NCBI RefSeq assembly: GCF_030272615.1
Contig: NC_081413.1
Coordinates: forward strand, 159,214,849-159,278,848
Direction: 5' to 3'
Length of the DNA stretch: 64,000 nucleotides
From: Cryptomeria japonica
Taxonomy: Eukaryota; Streptophyta; Pinopsida; Cupressales; Cupressaceae
The notes below the pieces were generated by a model. The model saw nothing but the letters and a program-made list of their open reading frames with translations. It ran no database searches and was not told the origin of the DNA. This document shows positions 43,415-54,709 of the stretch, one piece after another (positions within the stretch are counted from its first letter, which is position 1; every line of letters starts with the position of its first letter). Made by a program: the position numbers and the translations under genes.

Positions 43415-43642
43415 ATGGTGTTGCCGAATGAAGGACTGAATCAAGTGGTGCAACCCAATTTGCAAGTAGGCAATACCCAAGAAGACATCATTTCCCAATT
43501 GAATCAAGTAGCTTGGAACGCAAGGAGAAGCCAAGTCGAATATAACAGGGTCAGAATCACCTTAGAGCAAGAGGAAGATATAGCCGAAGAACATCAAAGG
43601 GTCATAGCTAGGAATCTTCGCAATCAAAGGAACGTACAATAA
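43415..43642 (+). CDS. N-terminal gag segment before an in-frame TAA
   Basis: 75 codons from ATG (MVLPNEGLNQVVQPN) to TAA at 43640, in the same frame as the long gag-pol ORF that continues two codons later. It is rich in Gln, Asn and Glu ('EVEYNRVRITLEQEEDIAEE'-like helix), as in the N-terminal part of Athila/Tat Gag. The stop could be a CAA-to-TAA mutation. If so, Gag is either made from a downstream start (ATG 43937) or this copy is non-autonomous. Confidence 0.65.
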   Translation: MVLPNEGLNQVVQPNLQVGNTQEDIISQLNQVAWNARRSQVEYNRVRITLEQEEDIAEEHQRVIARNLRNQRNVQ

Positions 43643-43645
43643 TCC

Positions 43646-46600
43646 TTGCAAGACTTCACGCTGGATCGCATTGGTTCATTCTCGCCCGAGAAACATCAAA
43701 GGTTGTTGAGGTCCACACCAGGCATCAAAGATCTAAGTGAACTTCAGTTTACTTCCAAAGCAAAGCGAGTTAAGAGAGAGGACATTCCCAAAGAGTTCGA
43801 ACTGAGATTGGAAGGATCTCCTGAGTCATCACAAGTTCTCCAAGAACAAGTCCAAGCGGCGATCCAATCTAGTATCCAAGCAATTTCACAAACAAAGAGC
43901 CAAGCTAGTTCATCAAGTTCAAGTTCAAGGAATACAATGGCTCATCGTGCTCCACCACCACCTCCTCCTCCTCATGTACTCAATGGTGCGACGTGGCTAG
44001 TCAACAATCCATCACCGTTGGAATTTGCAGTCTATCATGATATGCCAAAAAATCCCGAACACTTTTGTTCCAAGTTTAATGTTAGTGATTTCCATCGCAC
44101 AGCAGAAGATCACATCAAGATGTTCGAGGACCTTCTTCGTAACAGACAAATTGAATATGGAGATGTGGCATGTAGGCTTTTTCCCTACTCATTGGGAGAA
44201 GAGGCATACTTTTGGTTTATTCATTTGCCTACAGGGTCCATCAGGACTTGGGACGCGATGAAAGATGCATTCATTGCTAAATTTGGCATCCCAACTACAC
44301 CAGCGGAGTTATATAGACAGTTTGTTGAGGTTCGAAGAAGAGAACATGAACCTATTACTTCCTTCAACGACAGATTTCATCGAGCATACACAATGCTACG
44401 TCCTCCTTATCTTATTGCAGATCCAAGGGAAATTTACTATGGAGCCTTAGATCATCTCACGGCCATGTTCGTAAGGACACACCCAACTCCGAATGATCTA
44501 AATGCGGCCTATACTAGAGCCATTGAAGTGAGTAAGCACATGGGACAAAACATCACCGGACCACTACTACACATGGGATCCGTCGCAGCACCTAACCAGA
44601 TGCAAGCAGTTGGCACGGCTTTAGCCAACCAAACTCCAGTCATGAACCCAATCCCGCAAGCGACCTATCCAAACGTACAGCCGGCAAATCAGTTGGTCCT
44701 TCACCCAGGAGCTCCAATTTCTCAAGCCCCACCCGCTCAACCTGTGTACCTGCAAAATGCCACAAATTCGTCAAGGACACAAGAGGAGAAAGATGAAATG
44801 AAAGAGCTGATTGAACAAGTCAAGAAGTTATCAACTGAGGTCACCCACTTGAGGAACCAAAATAATCAGCTCCAAAGCATGCAAAGGATCAATCACAACC
44901 AAAATTTCCAAGGGAATAATAATCAAGGATTCAGAAACAACTATCAAGGAAATCAAGGTTTCCAAAGAAGACCATGGAGCATGGCTCCAAACAATGGAAA
45001 TGTGGTGACGCCTTTGGACAATCCACCAAACACGCAAAGTCAAGAGAACCCCTCTTCGAGCAAAGTGTTTTTAGCCGAAGCAGCCTTGTCTAGTTGGTGC
45101 AGACTCCACAACACGAACCAACATTCCAAGTTGCAATGTCCTGAGTTTAAAATTGCGGCCGACATTTTCCAACAAGAGATGCGTACTACCAATCCACCTG
45201 AAAATCCTCCCACCACAGGGTACGAAATTGTTCCAACCACGCAGTATGGTCAAACCATGATCGTTGAAACCTGCAGATATTCACAAGAAGAAATTAGTCC
45301 AGTACAAAATGGGAGATTTCCTCCAGAATCGGCCAATGGACCAGTGGTGCCACCAGGATCTCAGTTTCCGCCAGCATCTGCAAATGGACCTGTAGAGGAT
45401 TCAGAATACTATTTCCCACCATTGAACGACAGTGTTTTAGTAGAAGGAATCAAGGAAGTGTTCCACCAATCGTCAGGAGGTGCAAACCAAAGAGTTTATC
45501 ACAGGAATCAGAGAAATCCCGAACCATTAACAACATCGATTCCTCCAAACAATTTTTCGACTCCGCCGGATCCCCAAGCTAGTAACGTCCCTGAATATCC
45601 ACAAAACACTCAAGAATACAGACAAAGAAATATTTCACCTCCCGTGGGAAATGAAATGAAAAGATTGGCCGCCTTGGTATTGGATGAACTCAAGAAAGTC
45701 AAGGTGAGTTTACCACTCTATGAGTTGCTCAAAGTGTCTGAAATTAAAGAGGCAGTAATCAATAGTTTAAGTGAACCTAGTGCAACAAGGTCAAATGTTC
45801 AAGCCACTATCAATGTGACTCAAGAGGAAGTCGATTCTCAAGAACAACCCGAGCAAAATGAGTGCATGGTTCAAACTATAACCTTCCCAGCTAAAAAGGA
45901 AGATATGTTAGAAGGAAAAGTATTACTCAAAAGAGGCGAAACCAAGAAAGCTCAGCCTACAGTCAAAGAGAACCTCACTACTAACTTGGTTCTGCCCGAG
46001 AAGGAAGTTACAATCAAGAAAGATGTGGTTAAAAAAGGAAAATCTGCAAACCAAGCCAGTCACTCAAAAGAGGAGAGCCCAGCGAAGGAAGATCACTCAA
46101 AGATCAATCAAATTAAACATCAAGAACCAAGTGAAGAAAATTCAATGCCTTCTCAAGGAAAGGACGAACCGGCCCCGTTCCTACTATCAGTCAGAATATT
46201 TGGAAAATTGTTACACAATTGCCTTTATGATTCCGGAGCCTCAAGCAATGTCATGCCCTTAGCCGTTTGTCAAAGACTTGGAATAACTCCCGCACCTACC
46301 AAGAGAAAAGTCACTCAGCTTGACAAAACAAAAGTTCCAGTTATGGGGGAATTGAACAACATTCACATGCAATTGGCCGCAGACCCAAGAGTCCAGAATT
46401 TTATAGATATATCAGTAGTGGATATTCCAGATTCATATGGAATGCTCCTGAGTCGAGATTGGTCCCGAAAATTGAATGGATATGTATCGACCGATTTCGC
46501 ACACATGTGGCTACCATGGAGAGGAGTCCCGAACCAGATTAAAATTGATAGCACCCCAAGGTTGAGATTGATGATAACTGAATATGGAGAGGACAATGAA

Positions 46601-49600
46601 GTCCTATTTTTAGAATCCGACCTAGGAACATATAAACCAAAAGTAGAGGAGATCTTAATGATACAAGATATACGAGATGAAAATACCCAACAAGAGGTCA
46701 TGGAGTCAACCGAGATCGTCATTGAAAGCGATCAAGGATCCGACCAAGAGGACGAAGGGATGTTTGAAAACTTCAGAAGGTTTGTACAAAGAAACATCCA
46801 GCAAAGTGTACAACTTGGCAATATAGCATCCGTCCGAGATCTGCTTCTTCCGAATTGGTGTAGAATCCACAATGCCGTCCACTCAGAATTATCTTGTGCT
46901 TTATGCCAGACCGCATTGGAACAAGTATACAAAAGGGTCCCACAGACACCAATTATAGAAGAAACTCAAGATTCAGAGAATGAAAGCCCTACAGACACCG
47001 AAAGTTCGGTGGAAGATGAAGTTTCGTCCGATACAACAAATGAAAGTTATGAAAGTCCAGAAACAGACAATCAAGAAAATCAGATATGGACACTAAGGTT
47101 CGACGGATCTAAGTCCAAACAAGGATCCGGAGCTGGATATGAATTAATTAGTCCAAAAGGAGAAACATACCTTGCCGCTCACAGATTGCAGTTCCCTTGC
47201 ACCAACAATGTAGCAGAATATGAATCTTTGGTTCATGGATTACTGTTAGCCATCCAAAAGGGGGCTAAGATACTGCAAGTATACGGAGACTCAGAAATCG
47301 CAATAAGGCAAATCAGGAAGCAATATGTCTGCCATGACAAAAGGCTAACTAAGTATAGAAACCGAGTCTGGGATCTGATTGAAAGTTTTGATGCTTTCAA
47401 TATCAATTCAATCTATAGACATCAGAATCAAGTGGCCAATTCACTTGCACAGGCCGCGAGCTCATTGATTCCATTAGCAATGGAAGGATTAAAGAAGTTT
47501 ACAATCGAGTTAATATCAGTTCCTTCAGTCCCAGATAACATTACCAATTTCCAAGTTTTCGAAGACGACAAGCACATTCTAGACTTCCTAACCAGCACGG
47601 ACGTCTTCCTAACACAGATCATAGATGAAGATGAAGTGGGTGAAGCTGAGTTCGATGCCGAAGGAGTCCTGAACTTAAAGACAAACACTATTCCGAAAGG
47701 AATGGTTGAATTAGAAAGGATTTTTGATCCTGACAAGTTGAAAGAAAAGAAGAATCACAGTGTAGAAGGCAATATGTGTGACGCGATCAATCTAGGTGAC
47801 GAGACACAAGTTAAGAATGTTTTCATTGGAAAGTCCTGCACAGCAATTGAAAAAGATGGAATCCTAAAGAACATGAGGGACTTCCCAGATGTCATTGCAT
47901 GGAGCTATGAAGATCTCAAGACCTACGACACTGCGATTATCACTCACACAATCCCGTTGAAGCCAGGAAGCAAGCCATTCAGGCAAAGACAGAGACCCGT
48001 CAATCCTTTGTTAGAACCACTGATATACCAAGAAGTGAAGAAGTTACTCACAGCTAAAATCATCTTCCCAGTAAGACATTCGACGTGGGTCGCCAACCTG
48101 GTACCTGTTAGAAAGAAAAATGGAGAGATCAGATTGTGTGTTGATTTTAGAAATCTCAACAGAGCATCAGAGAAAGATAACTATCCGCTTCCATCATTAG
48201 ATGAAGTACTGCAGATCGTCAATGGATCACAGATGATGTCCTTTCTAGACGGATATTCAGGATACAATCAAGTCCTAGTCGAACCTGAAGATCGAATAAA
48301 GACTGCTTTCACCACCAAATGGGGGACATTTGCCTATAAGAGAATGCCTTTTGGACTCATAAACGCCGGAGCCACATTCCAGAGAGCTATGGATATCGCT
48401 TTCAGAGATTTAATTGGTAAAAGCATTATTATATATATGGATGATATCACAGTTTTCTCTAGGCAGAGAGAAGATCATGTGGAAGATTTGAGAAAGGTCT
48501 TCCAAAGATGTAGAAGATACGGTGTCTCCCTTAATCCAAAGAAATGCATATTTGGAGTCACAGAAGGAAAGCTTTTAGGACATGTCATTTCAGAGAAAGG
48601 AATATCTATTGATCCTGAAAGGGTGAAGGCCATATCTACTATCAATTTGCCAGCAAGTAAGAAAGAGCTCAAATCATTTTTTGGCAAAATCAACTTCGTC
48701 CGAAAATTCATTACTGGATTTGCCGAGATTGTCAGGCCATTGAATGAAATGTTAAAGAAAGATGCAAAGGTCGAGTGGACTCTACAAGCCAGAAGAGCAT
48801 TTGAAGAAATAAAGGCCGCCATCATGGAAGCACCAGTTTTGATCAGTCCTGATTATCTCAAACCATTTTATTTATATTCCTTCGCTTCCGATTACACTTG
48901 TGCCGCCATTCTCACCCAAAGAAGTGAAGAGAGGGATGAAAACCCAATTGCTTTCATGAGCACCCCATTGAAAGATGCAGAATTGAGATATCCAAATGTT
49001 GAAAAACAAGCATACGCATTAGTAAAGGCAGTTAAGAAATTCAGACATTACCTCCTGAGAGCCAAGATTTATGCAATAGTGCCTGATGCGGCAGTCAAGA
49101 CTCTTCTCATGCAAAATGAATTAGGTGAGAGAAGAGGAAAGTGGGTCGCCATTATCCAAGAATTTGATATTGAGATACAGCCCATGAAACTGGTCCGAGG
49201 ACAAGCTTTGGCGCAGACATTGGCAATAGATGGGCCAGGATTAGTCCAACAAATTTACGAATTAGAGGATGTCACGCCTGATGAATGGTACAAAGACATT
49301 GTGACATATTTGCTTAATCACAGATGTCCTGCTCATATGACACCTACACAAAAGAGAGCATTAAGATTAAAGTGTCAACATTACATGCTTCGAGGATCTG
49401 TTTTATACCGCAAGAACTATGAAGGAGTGTACCTGAGATGTGTTGGCAAAGACGAAGCAAAGCAGATAATTGAACATTTCCATTCTAAGTTTGGAACCGG
49501 ACATGGAGCCAACCTCGCCACAGCTCACCAGATCCTAAGAGCAGGATATTACTGGCCTACGCTTTTTAAAGATACGTTCAATCACATTAAGACTTGCCAC

Positions 49601-50539
49601 ACATGTCAAGTCGCAGCTATAAGAGAGAGAAATCCTGCCATGCCACTGAATCCCGTGATTGAAGCCAGACCATTTGCTAAATGGGGAATGGACTTTATTG
49701 GTGTTATCAACCCCGCATCCTCAGCACAACACAAGTACATCATTACAGCTACAGATTATTGTACCAGATGGTCAGAGGCACAGGCACTTAAGGTTTGTTC
49801 TACGGAAGTTGTAATCAAGTTTCTAGAGGAGAACATAATCACAAGGTTTGGATGTCCCTATGCGTTGGTTTGCGACAATGGGTCGGCATTCACATCATTG
49901 AGATTCTCAAATTGGGCTTTTGAGTACGGAATAACCCTCAAGTTTTCATCAAATTATTATCCTCAGGGTAATGGATTAGCAGAATCTACAAACAAAAACT
50001 TGCTCAGTGTTATCAAGAAATTATTAGAGAGAAGCCCCAGAGAATGGCACACCCAGTTGAGATTTGCTTTATGGGCAGACAGAATCAGAACCAAGAACGC
50101 ATTAGGCATTTCGCCTTATTTTCTAGTCTATGGTCAGGACCCAGTCTTCCCCATGCAACTCAGGATTCCAACCTTGAGATTCATTCAGGAGTACATGGAA
50201 GACACTGATGCAGTGCAGGCCAGATTGACACAGTTGATGAACCTAGAAGAGAAAAGAGATCAAGCACTGGATAACTTTGCTAAACACCAAGGAGTGGTGA
50301 AGAGATGGTTTGATCGACAAGCAAGAGTCAAGGCGTTCCGAATTTCGGATCTCGTCCTGTATTGGGACAAAGCTCATGAGAAAAGAGGAGAACATGATAA
50401 GTTTGATAAGCTTTGGAAAGGTCCTTATCAAATTTCAGAGATATTGGGAGAAAACGCATTTAGATTGCAGACTTTAACTGGAGAGGACATCCCGTTGCCT
50501 GTCAATGGGAGATATCTCAAACATTATTTTCAATCCTAA
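43646..50539 (+). CDS. Gag-Pol polyprotein (2297 codons)
   Basis: One open frame; the first ATG in frame is codon 98 (MAHRAPPPP, 43937). Domains by residue: Retrotrans_gag about 125-290; CHHC knuckle 'WCRLHNTNQHSKLQC' about 480-495; aspartic protease 'LYDSGASSNVM' (Asp862); second CHHC-like 'WCRIHNAVHSELSC' about 1070; archaeal-type RNase H about 1148-1280 (Asp1153 in 'FDGSKSKQGSG', 'NNVAEYESL', 'GDSEIAIRQI', last Asp replaced in 'QVANSLAQAAS'); RT about 1440-1640 ('VDFRNLN', 'YMDD' 1597-1600); second RNase H about 1735-1860; integrase about 1940-2200 with 'GMDFIG', 'CDNGSAF' and 'GLAESTNK' acidic residues. No chromodomain. It ends 'PVNGRYLKHYF'. Apart from the upstream TAA it looks intact. 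Confidence 0.95.
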   Translation: MQDFTLDRIGSFSPEKHQRLLRSTPGIKDLSELQFTSKAKRVKREDIPKEFELRLEGSPESSQVLQEQVQAAIQSSIQAISQTKSQASSSSSSSRNTMAHRAPPPPPPPHVLNGATWLVNNPSPLEFAVYHDMPKNPEHFCSKFNVSDFHRTAEDHIKMFEDLLRNRQIEYGDVACRLFPYSLGEEAYFWFIHLPTGSIRTWDAMKDAFIAKFGIPTTPAELYRQFVEVRRREHEPITSFNDRFHRAYTMLRPPYLIADPREIYYGALDHLTAMFVRTHPTPNDLNAAYTRAIEVSKHMGQNITGPLLHMGSVAAPNQMQAVGTALANQTPVMNPIPQATYPNVQPANQLVLHPGAPISQAPPAQPVYLQNATNSSRTQEEKDEMKELIEQVKKLSTEVTHLRNQNNQLQSMQRINHNQNFQGNNNQGFRNNYQGNQGFQRRPWSMAPNNGNVVTPLDNPPNTQSQENPSSSKVFLAEAALSSWCRLHNTNQHSKLQCPEFKIAADIFQQEMRTTNPPENPPTTGYEIVPTTQYGQTMIVETCRYSQEEISPVQNGRFPPESANGPVVPPGSQFPPASANGPVEDSEYYFPPLNDSVLVEGIKEVFHQSSGGANQRVYHRNQRNPEPLTTSIPPNNFSTPPDPQASNVPEYPQNTQEYRQRNISPPVGNEMKRLAALVLDELKKVKVSLPLYELLKVSEIKEAVINSLSEPSATRSNVQATINVTQEEVDSQEQPEQNECMVQTITFPAKKEDMLEGKVLLKRGETKKAQPTVKENLTTNLVLPEKEVTIKKDVVKKGKSANQASHSKEESPAKEDHSKINQIKHQEPSEENSMPSQGKDEPAPFLLSVRIFGKLLHNCLYDSGASSNVMPLAVCQRLGITPAPTKRKVTQLDKTKVPVMGELNNIHMQLAADPRVQNFIDISVVDIPDSYGMLLSRDWSRKLNGYVSTDFAHMWLPWRGVPNQIKIDSTPRLRLMITEYGEDNEVLFLESDLGTYKPKVEEILMIQDIRDENTQQEVMESTEIVIESDQGSDQEDEGMFENFRRFVQRNIQQSVQLGNIASVRDLLLPNWCRIHNAVHSELSCALCQTALEQVYKRVPQTPIIEETQDSENESPTDTESSVEDEVSSDTTNESYESPETDNQENQIWTLRFDGSKSKQGSGAGYELISPKGETYLAAHRLQFPCTNNVAEYESLVHGLLLAIQKGAKILQVYGDSEIAIRQIRKQYVCHDKRLTKYRNRVWDLIESFDAFNINSIYRHQNQVANSLAQAASSLIPLAMEGLKKFTIELISVPSVPDNITNFQVFEDDKHILDFLTSTDVFLTQIIDEDEVGEAEFDAEGVLNLKTNTIPKGMVELERIFDPDKLKEKKNHSVEGNMCDAINLGDETQVKNVFIGKSCTAIEKDGILKNMRDFPDVIAWSYEDLKTYDTAIITHTIPLKPGSKPFRQRQRPVNPLLEPLIYQEVKKLLTAKIIFPVRHSTWVANLVPVRKKNGEIRLCVDFRNLNRASEKDNYPLPSLDEVLQIVNGSQMMSFLDGYSGYNQVLVEPEDRIKTAFTTKWGTFAYKRMPFGLINAGATFQRAMDIAFRDLIGKSIIIYMDDITVFSRQREDHVEDLRKVFQRCRRYGVSLNPKKCIFGVTEGKLLGHVISEKGISIDPERVKAISTINLPASKKELKSFFGKINFVRKFITGFAEIVRPLNEMLKKDAKVEWTLQARRAFEEIKAAIMEAPVLISPDYLKPFYLYSFASDYTCAAILTQRSEERDENPIAFMSTPLKDAELRYPNVEKQAYALVKAVKKFRHYLLRAKIYAIVPDAAVKTLLMQNELGERRGKWVAIIQEFDIEIQPMKLVRGQALAQTLAIDGPGLVQQIYELEDVTPDEWYKDIVTYLLNHRCPAHMTPTQKRALRLKCQHYMLRGSVLYRKNYEGVYLRCVGKDEAKQIIEHFHSKFGTGHGANLATAHQILRAGYYWPTLFKDTFNHIKTCHTCQVAAIRERNPAMPLNPVIEARPFAKWGMDFIGVINPASSAQHKYIITATDYCTRWSEAQALKVCSTEVVIKFLEENIITRFGCPYALVCDNGSAFTSLRFSNWAFEYGITLKFSSNYYPQGNGLAESTNKNLLSVIKKLLERSPREWHTQLRFALWADRIRTKNALGISPYFLVYGQDPVFPMQLRIPTLRFIQEYMEDTDAVQARLTQLMNLEEKRDQALDNFAKHQGVVKRWFDRQARVKAFRISDLVLYWDKAHEKRGEHDKFDKLWKGPYQISEILGENAFRLQTLTGEDIPLPVNGRYLKHYFQS

Positions 50540-51470
50540 AATGCCAAGGCCTTCCCTTGTACATAGTAGTTTAGTTCGCTTTCGTTGTTTTCTGTTTCCG
50601 TTTTGTTGTAGTTTAGGTGCTTTTGCTTTTAGGTTAGTTTGTTTTGTCCTGAGGGGTATCCATTTGACATTGGGTGATTTTGTTATATTACGCTCTGACT
50701 TCCTGCTGGATTGTTGGATGCATTTGGAAAATCATGAGGTCTTTTGGAATTACTAAGGGAGTTTCTTTTAATGAAGCTTTGAGTCAGGACGTATTTGCAT
50801 TGAAGTAGGTTAGCTTATTGAACTCGCGTATTTTGTCCTTCAGTTATTATATTTTCACATACTTATAATCTCCGAGTCATTATGGTTTACAGGCGAAGCT
50901 GTGATCAGTGAAAAATCTAGAGTCTAGCTTCAGCGCCACCGCAATCCTCAAACCCTAGTGAGTTTCATTACTCACGAGCCAAAGAATTGACAGAACTGAA
51001 AAGCAGTATCAAAAGAAAAGATAAAAAAAAGAAAAATCAAAAAATCAAAAGAAAAGAAATGAGCTAAGAGGAAATATCAAATTGGCTAAAGGGAATATGC
51101 GAGTAACTCCATCGGGGCTATAGACGCCTGGCTGGCAATGGAGCAATGTTCGTGAGCTTGCGGCGATAACCTCGTCGGGACTATGGACGTCTGACTGGCA
51201 GCGAGGCTCTATCCAGGATGCTTTTGGAGTTTAGACGAACCATGTAGCTTATCACAGGGGAACCTGGAGATCATGATTGTCTTGTTGAGGGGAATTAACG
51301 CATTTGCACACACATGGGTAACTGTGGACTTGATACTTTGTCTCAATATGATGGTCTCTTCTTGTAAGTGTTTCTTAACTCCTAGATTTGTTGAGAGAGG
51401 TTTTCTGAGTCTTCCTTTAGAAAGATTGATTACCAAATGTTTTGCAACATTTCTCAGTGGTGTCGCCAGA
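50540..51470 (+). other. 3' untranslated part of the internal region
   Basis: Non-coding, 931 bp. It includes an A/G-rich tract (51011-51062) and two diverged repeats of about 42 bp at 51102-51143 and 51166-51206 (CTCCATCGGGGCTATAGACG versus CTCGTCGGGACTATGGACGT). The last bases before the 3' LTR are not purine-rich, so the expected polypurine tract is absent at its normal place. Confidence 0.7.
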
Positions 51471-51914
51471 TGTTGTGACCATTTCACACATCGCCCCATC
51501 GCAAATGGGGACCCCCTCTTTTTGCTTGTTTTTCGTTCGTTTTTCGCCTTCGTTTTTAGGGTTTTGTTAGTTAGTTAGTTGTCTGGATTTAGGGCCAAGC
51601 CTTAGGGTTTTCAATATTGCCTTTTCAAGCCAAAATCCAGTCGTTTTTGAGAGCTTTTTGAGCTTCTTTTCTAGAATGCAAAATTTTGAATGCAATAAAT
51701 TCGCCAAAATGGTCTAATTTTCAATTGGAATATTCATGCAGAGCTTAAACTTGTCTAAATGATGACCGTCAATGTGAATTTTTTATCTGATTGAATATTT
51801 TGACCAAATTTTGACTTTTTTGAAGTTTGATCCTGGGCATTGGAATTGATTTGTTTTCGCCTCGTGAAGTGTTAAAATGTGAAAAATCTTGTTATTTTGG
51901 CCTGTAGGAGCAAA

Positions 51915-53844
51915 ATCGCTCCTGTCCCTCAGTGAAGGACGAGAGCTCATTTCCAAATATCTCATTGTCCTTGCAGAGTCCAGACGAAGTTTACGTTTGA
52001 AGTGATGGAGAACGACAAGATCTTTCATTTGAATATAAATTGAAGATTTTCATGAGCACAGAAATGCCTCCAGGAGGAAAATCGCTCCTGTCCCTCAGTG
52101 AAGGACCGGAGCTACAATTCAAATTTCACCTTGTCCGTGCAAGATTTTGATGACTTAGCAATTGGAAGACGTCCGAAGGAAGATACTTTGCCAAATGAAT
52201 ATAATTTGAGATGCAAAAAATGGAGAAAAATGACCTATATTGACTAAATCGCTCCTGTCCCTCTCCAAGGGACCAGGGCGAGGTACCTTGTAGCTCTCGT
52301 CCCTCTCCCAGGGACCAGAGCGATTTCCTCCATTTTGCAAAATCCAGACAAGGGTCAAGGCAAGTTTACGTTCAAAAACGAAGGAGAACATGAGATGAAT
52401 GCATTGAATATAAATTGAAGATTTTTTGGGACGTCCATACCAATGCTAAATGCCTAGTTCGCTCCTGTCCCTCAGGAAGGGACCAGAGCGATTTTTGATA
52501 TAATTACCCCTTTTTGCAAAATTCCAAATAATGTCAAGGCATGGACGGATCGAGTAAAGAAGGACGAATCCGTTGAATATAAACTTAGAGCATGGCAAAG
52601 TGAGATGAAATCCACAAGGGAAGGATCGCTCCTGTCCCTCTCCAAGGGACCAGGGCGATATAATGGTGAAGATACGTCCCTCTCAAGTTCAAGGTCGTCC
52701 CTCCAAGGTTCAAGACCGATCCAAGCCAGGACAAAAGGTGGCGAGGACATTTCAAGGCATTTTCATCAAGCGCAACGTTACAAAGGTCATCACATGGAAG
52801 GATTTGTACTCTAAAGACCTAGATCGCTCCTGTCCTTTGGCAAGGGACCAGAGCGATATTTACATAATGGCGTAAATTTCAAAAGGCAAACAAGTTTCAA
52901 GTTACCAAGAGGGTCGAAAGAACATCATTCCACGCAATGAAGATGATTGCAAGTTGGTACAAACAAGAACAAGCACATAATGATGAACTTCGCTCCTGTC
53001 CCTCAGGAAGGGACCAGAGCGATATTAGATGTGTTGATCAATTCATGCAAAATTTACGTAAGGACAAGACATTGCAATATTTTAGAGGGTCCATGGTATG
53101 ACAACAAGGTGATAAACAAGAGTTTTGGACGTCCAAACATCGCCAAATGGTGTAAAGGCCCCACATCGCTCCTGTCCTTTGGACAAGGACCAGGGCGATC
53201 CTATCAAAAGCGCTCATATTCCTCCAAAATCGAAGCAAGGCGAGGTTAAGCAAGACCAAGGACGGCGTTTGGAAAACATCACAATAAAGGATCGAAGGTC
53301 AAAAATGCATATTGAACGTGAAAAAATCAAGATCGCTCCTGTCCTTTGGACAAGGACCAAGGCGATACTATTAGAACACTCCCGTTCCTTCAAAGATCAA
53401 GGCGAAATGAGGTTAGGAAGTGCGAAGGATAACGTTTGAAAGACATTGCAAAAGAGATCGAAGTTTAAAATCGCCAAGACCAAGGAAAACATGTGGATCG
53501 CTCCTGTCCCTCTCCAAGGGACAAGGGCGATGATCCTTATAACATCGAAGGTACCTTGCAAAAGCAAGTGGAAATAAGCGCAAAGGACACAAGCAATGAT
53601 ATTTCGAAGGTCAAAGATGCAAGGTGAACGCAAAAACATGGAGATCGCTCCTGTCCCTCTCCAAGGGACCAGGGCGATAATGGTCATGGGACGCACTTGC
53701 TCGCACAAGAGAGGCATTCAAATTCGAAGGACCACCAGATGATCGATTTGGGACGTGAAAATGAAAGAGTTGAATGTTGAAAACGCAAGAATCATGCCAA
53801 AGATGGTGAATCGCTCCTGTCCCTCTCCAAGGGACCAGAGCGAT
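51915..53844. repeat. Array of 13 hairpins, 3' LTR
   Basis: Second copy of the array at 36178-38107, with one substitution noticed in the first hairpin (51942) and one in the last spacer (53775). Confidence 0.95.
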
Positions 53845-54709
53845 GAGGTACGTCCCTTTGTTTTCCAATTTTGGCGCCAAACAAACAAATTTAAATTTCC
53901 TTAAATGCTAAATCGATTAAAAAATTGAAAATCCATTTTTATTTAGCATTTAATATGGCGTTATCTTTTATTAATTATTTTTTGGCCTTATTTAAAAAAT
54001 CGAAATTTGCAATTAAAAAAACGCAAGGCATTAATAATTAATTATTTAATCAATAAAAAATCGATTTCAAGCGCTCATATATGGAAGTCGGCCTTGTTAT
54101 GTCATTGCAAATCATTTAAAAATCGTTTGAAATTGTTATATTTCATCAAGTCGGCCAAAGAGATAAATCGATGAGAGCGCTATATATATAGGGGGGTGAA
54201 AACTATTATTTTCACATCATTATTTTACCTCTCTACATGCGAATCAAGGAAGACAAAGGAAAGTGTTAAGTGTATTTAAAGATAGTGCGAATATTATCCA
54301 AGGTGGTGCGAGTTTCATTCATCCAAGGGTGGCGCGCTTAGCTATCAAAGGTGGTGCGAATTTGAAGATCACGCCTAAGGCGAATTTGCTAAAGACTTGG
54401 AGATTTATTTGTGCGAATTTGAAGATCCATTTGAGACTACGTCCAAGGCGATAAGTGAAGATCACATTCTATCCAGAGGTGGCGAAGTCAATTTTGAGGA
54501 GATCATATTGAAGATTATCTTTATACCTCAATTTTGCCTAGGCAAATTTTGTTTTTTGCATTCTAGAGTTAGCTCTCTATCGAGGTATGGCGATTTTATT
54601 GTTATTGTTTTATTCATTCATCGTCATATTTCAAATTTTCATTTTTTTGATTTTAAATCTCTTAGCTCAATCGTTATATTTTAGGACATGATAACTCAAG
54701 GGACTTATC

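Noticed and set aside
44025-44450. Small alternative-frame ORFs within gag
   Set aside because: They overlap the conserved Gag domain in another frame and are shadows.
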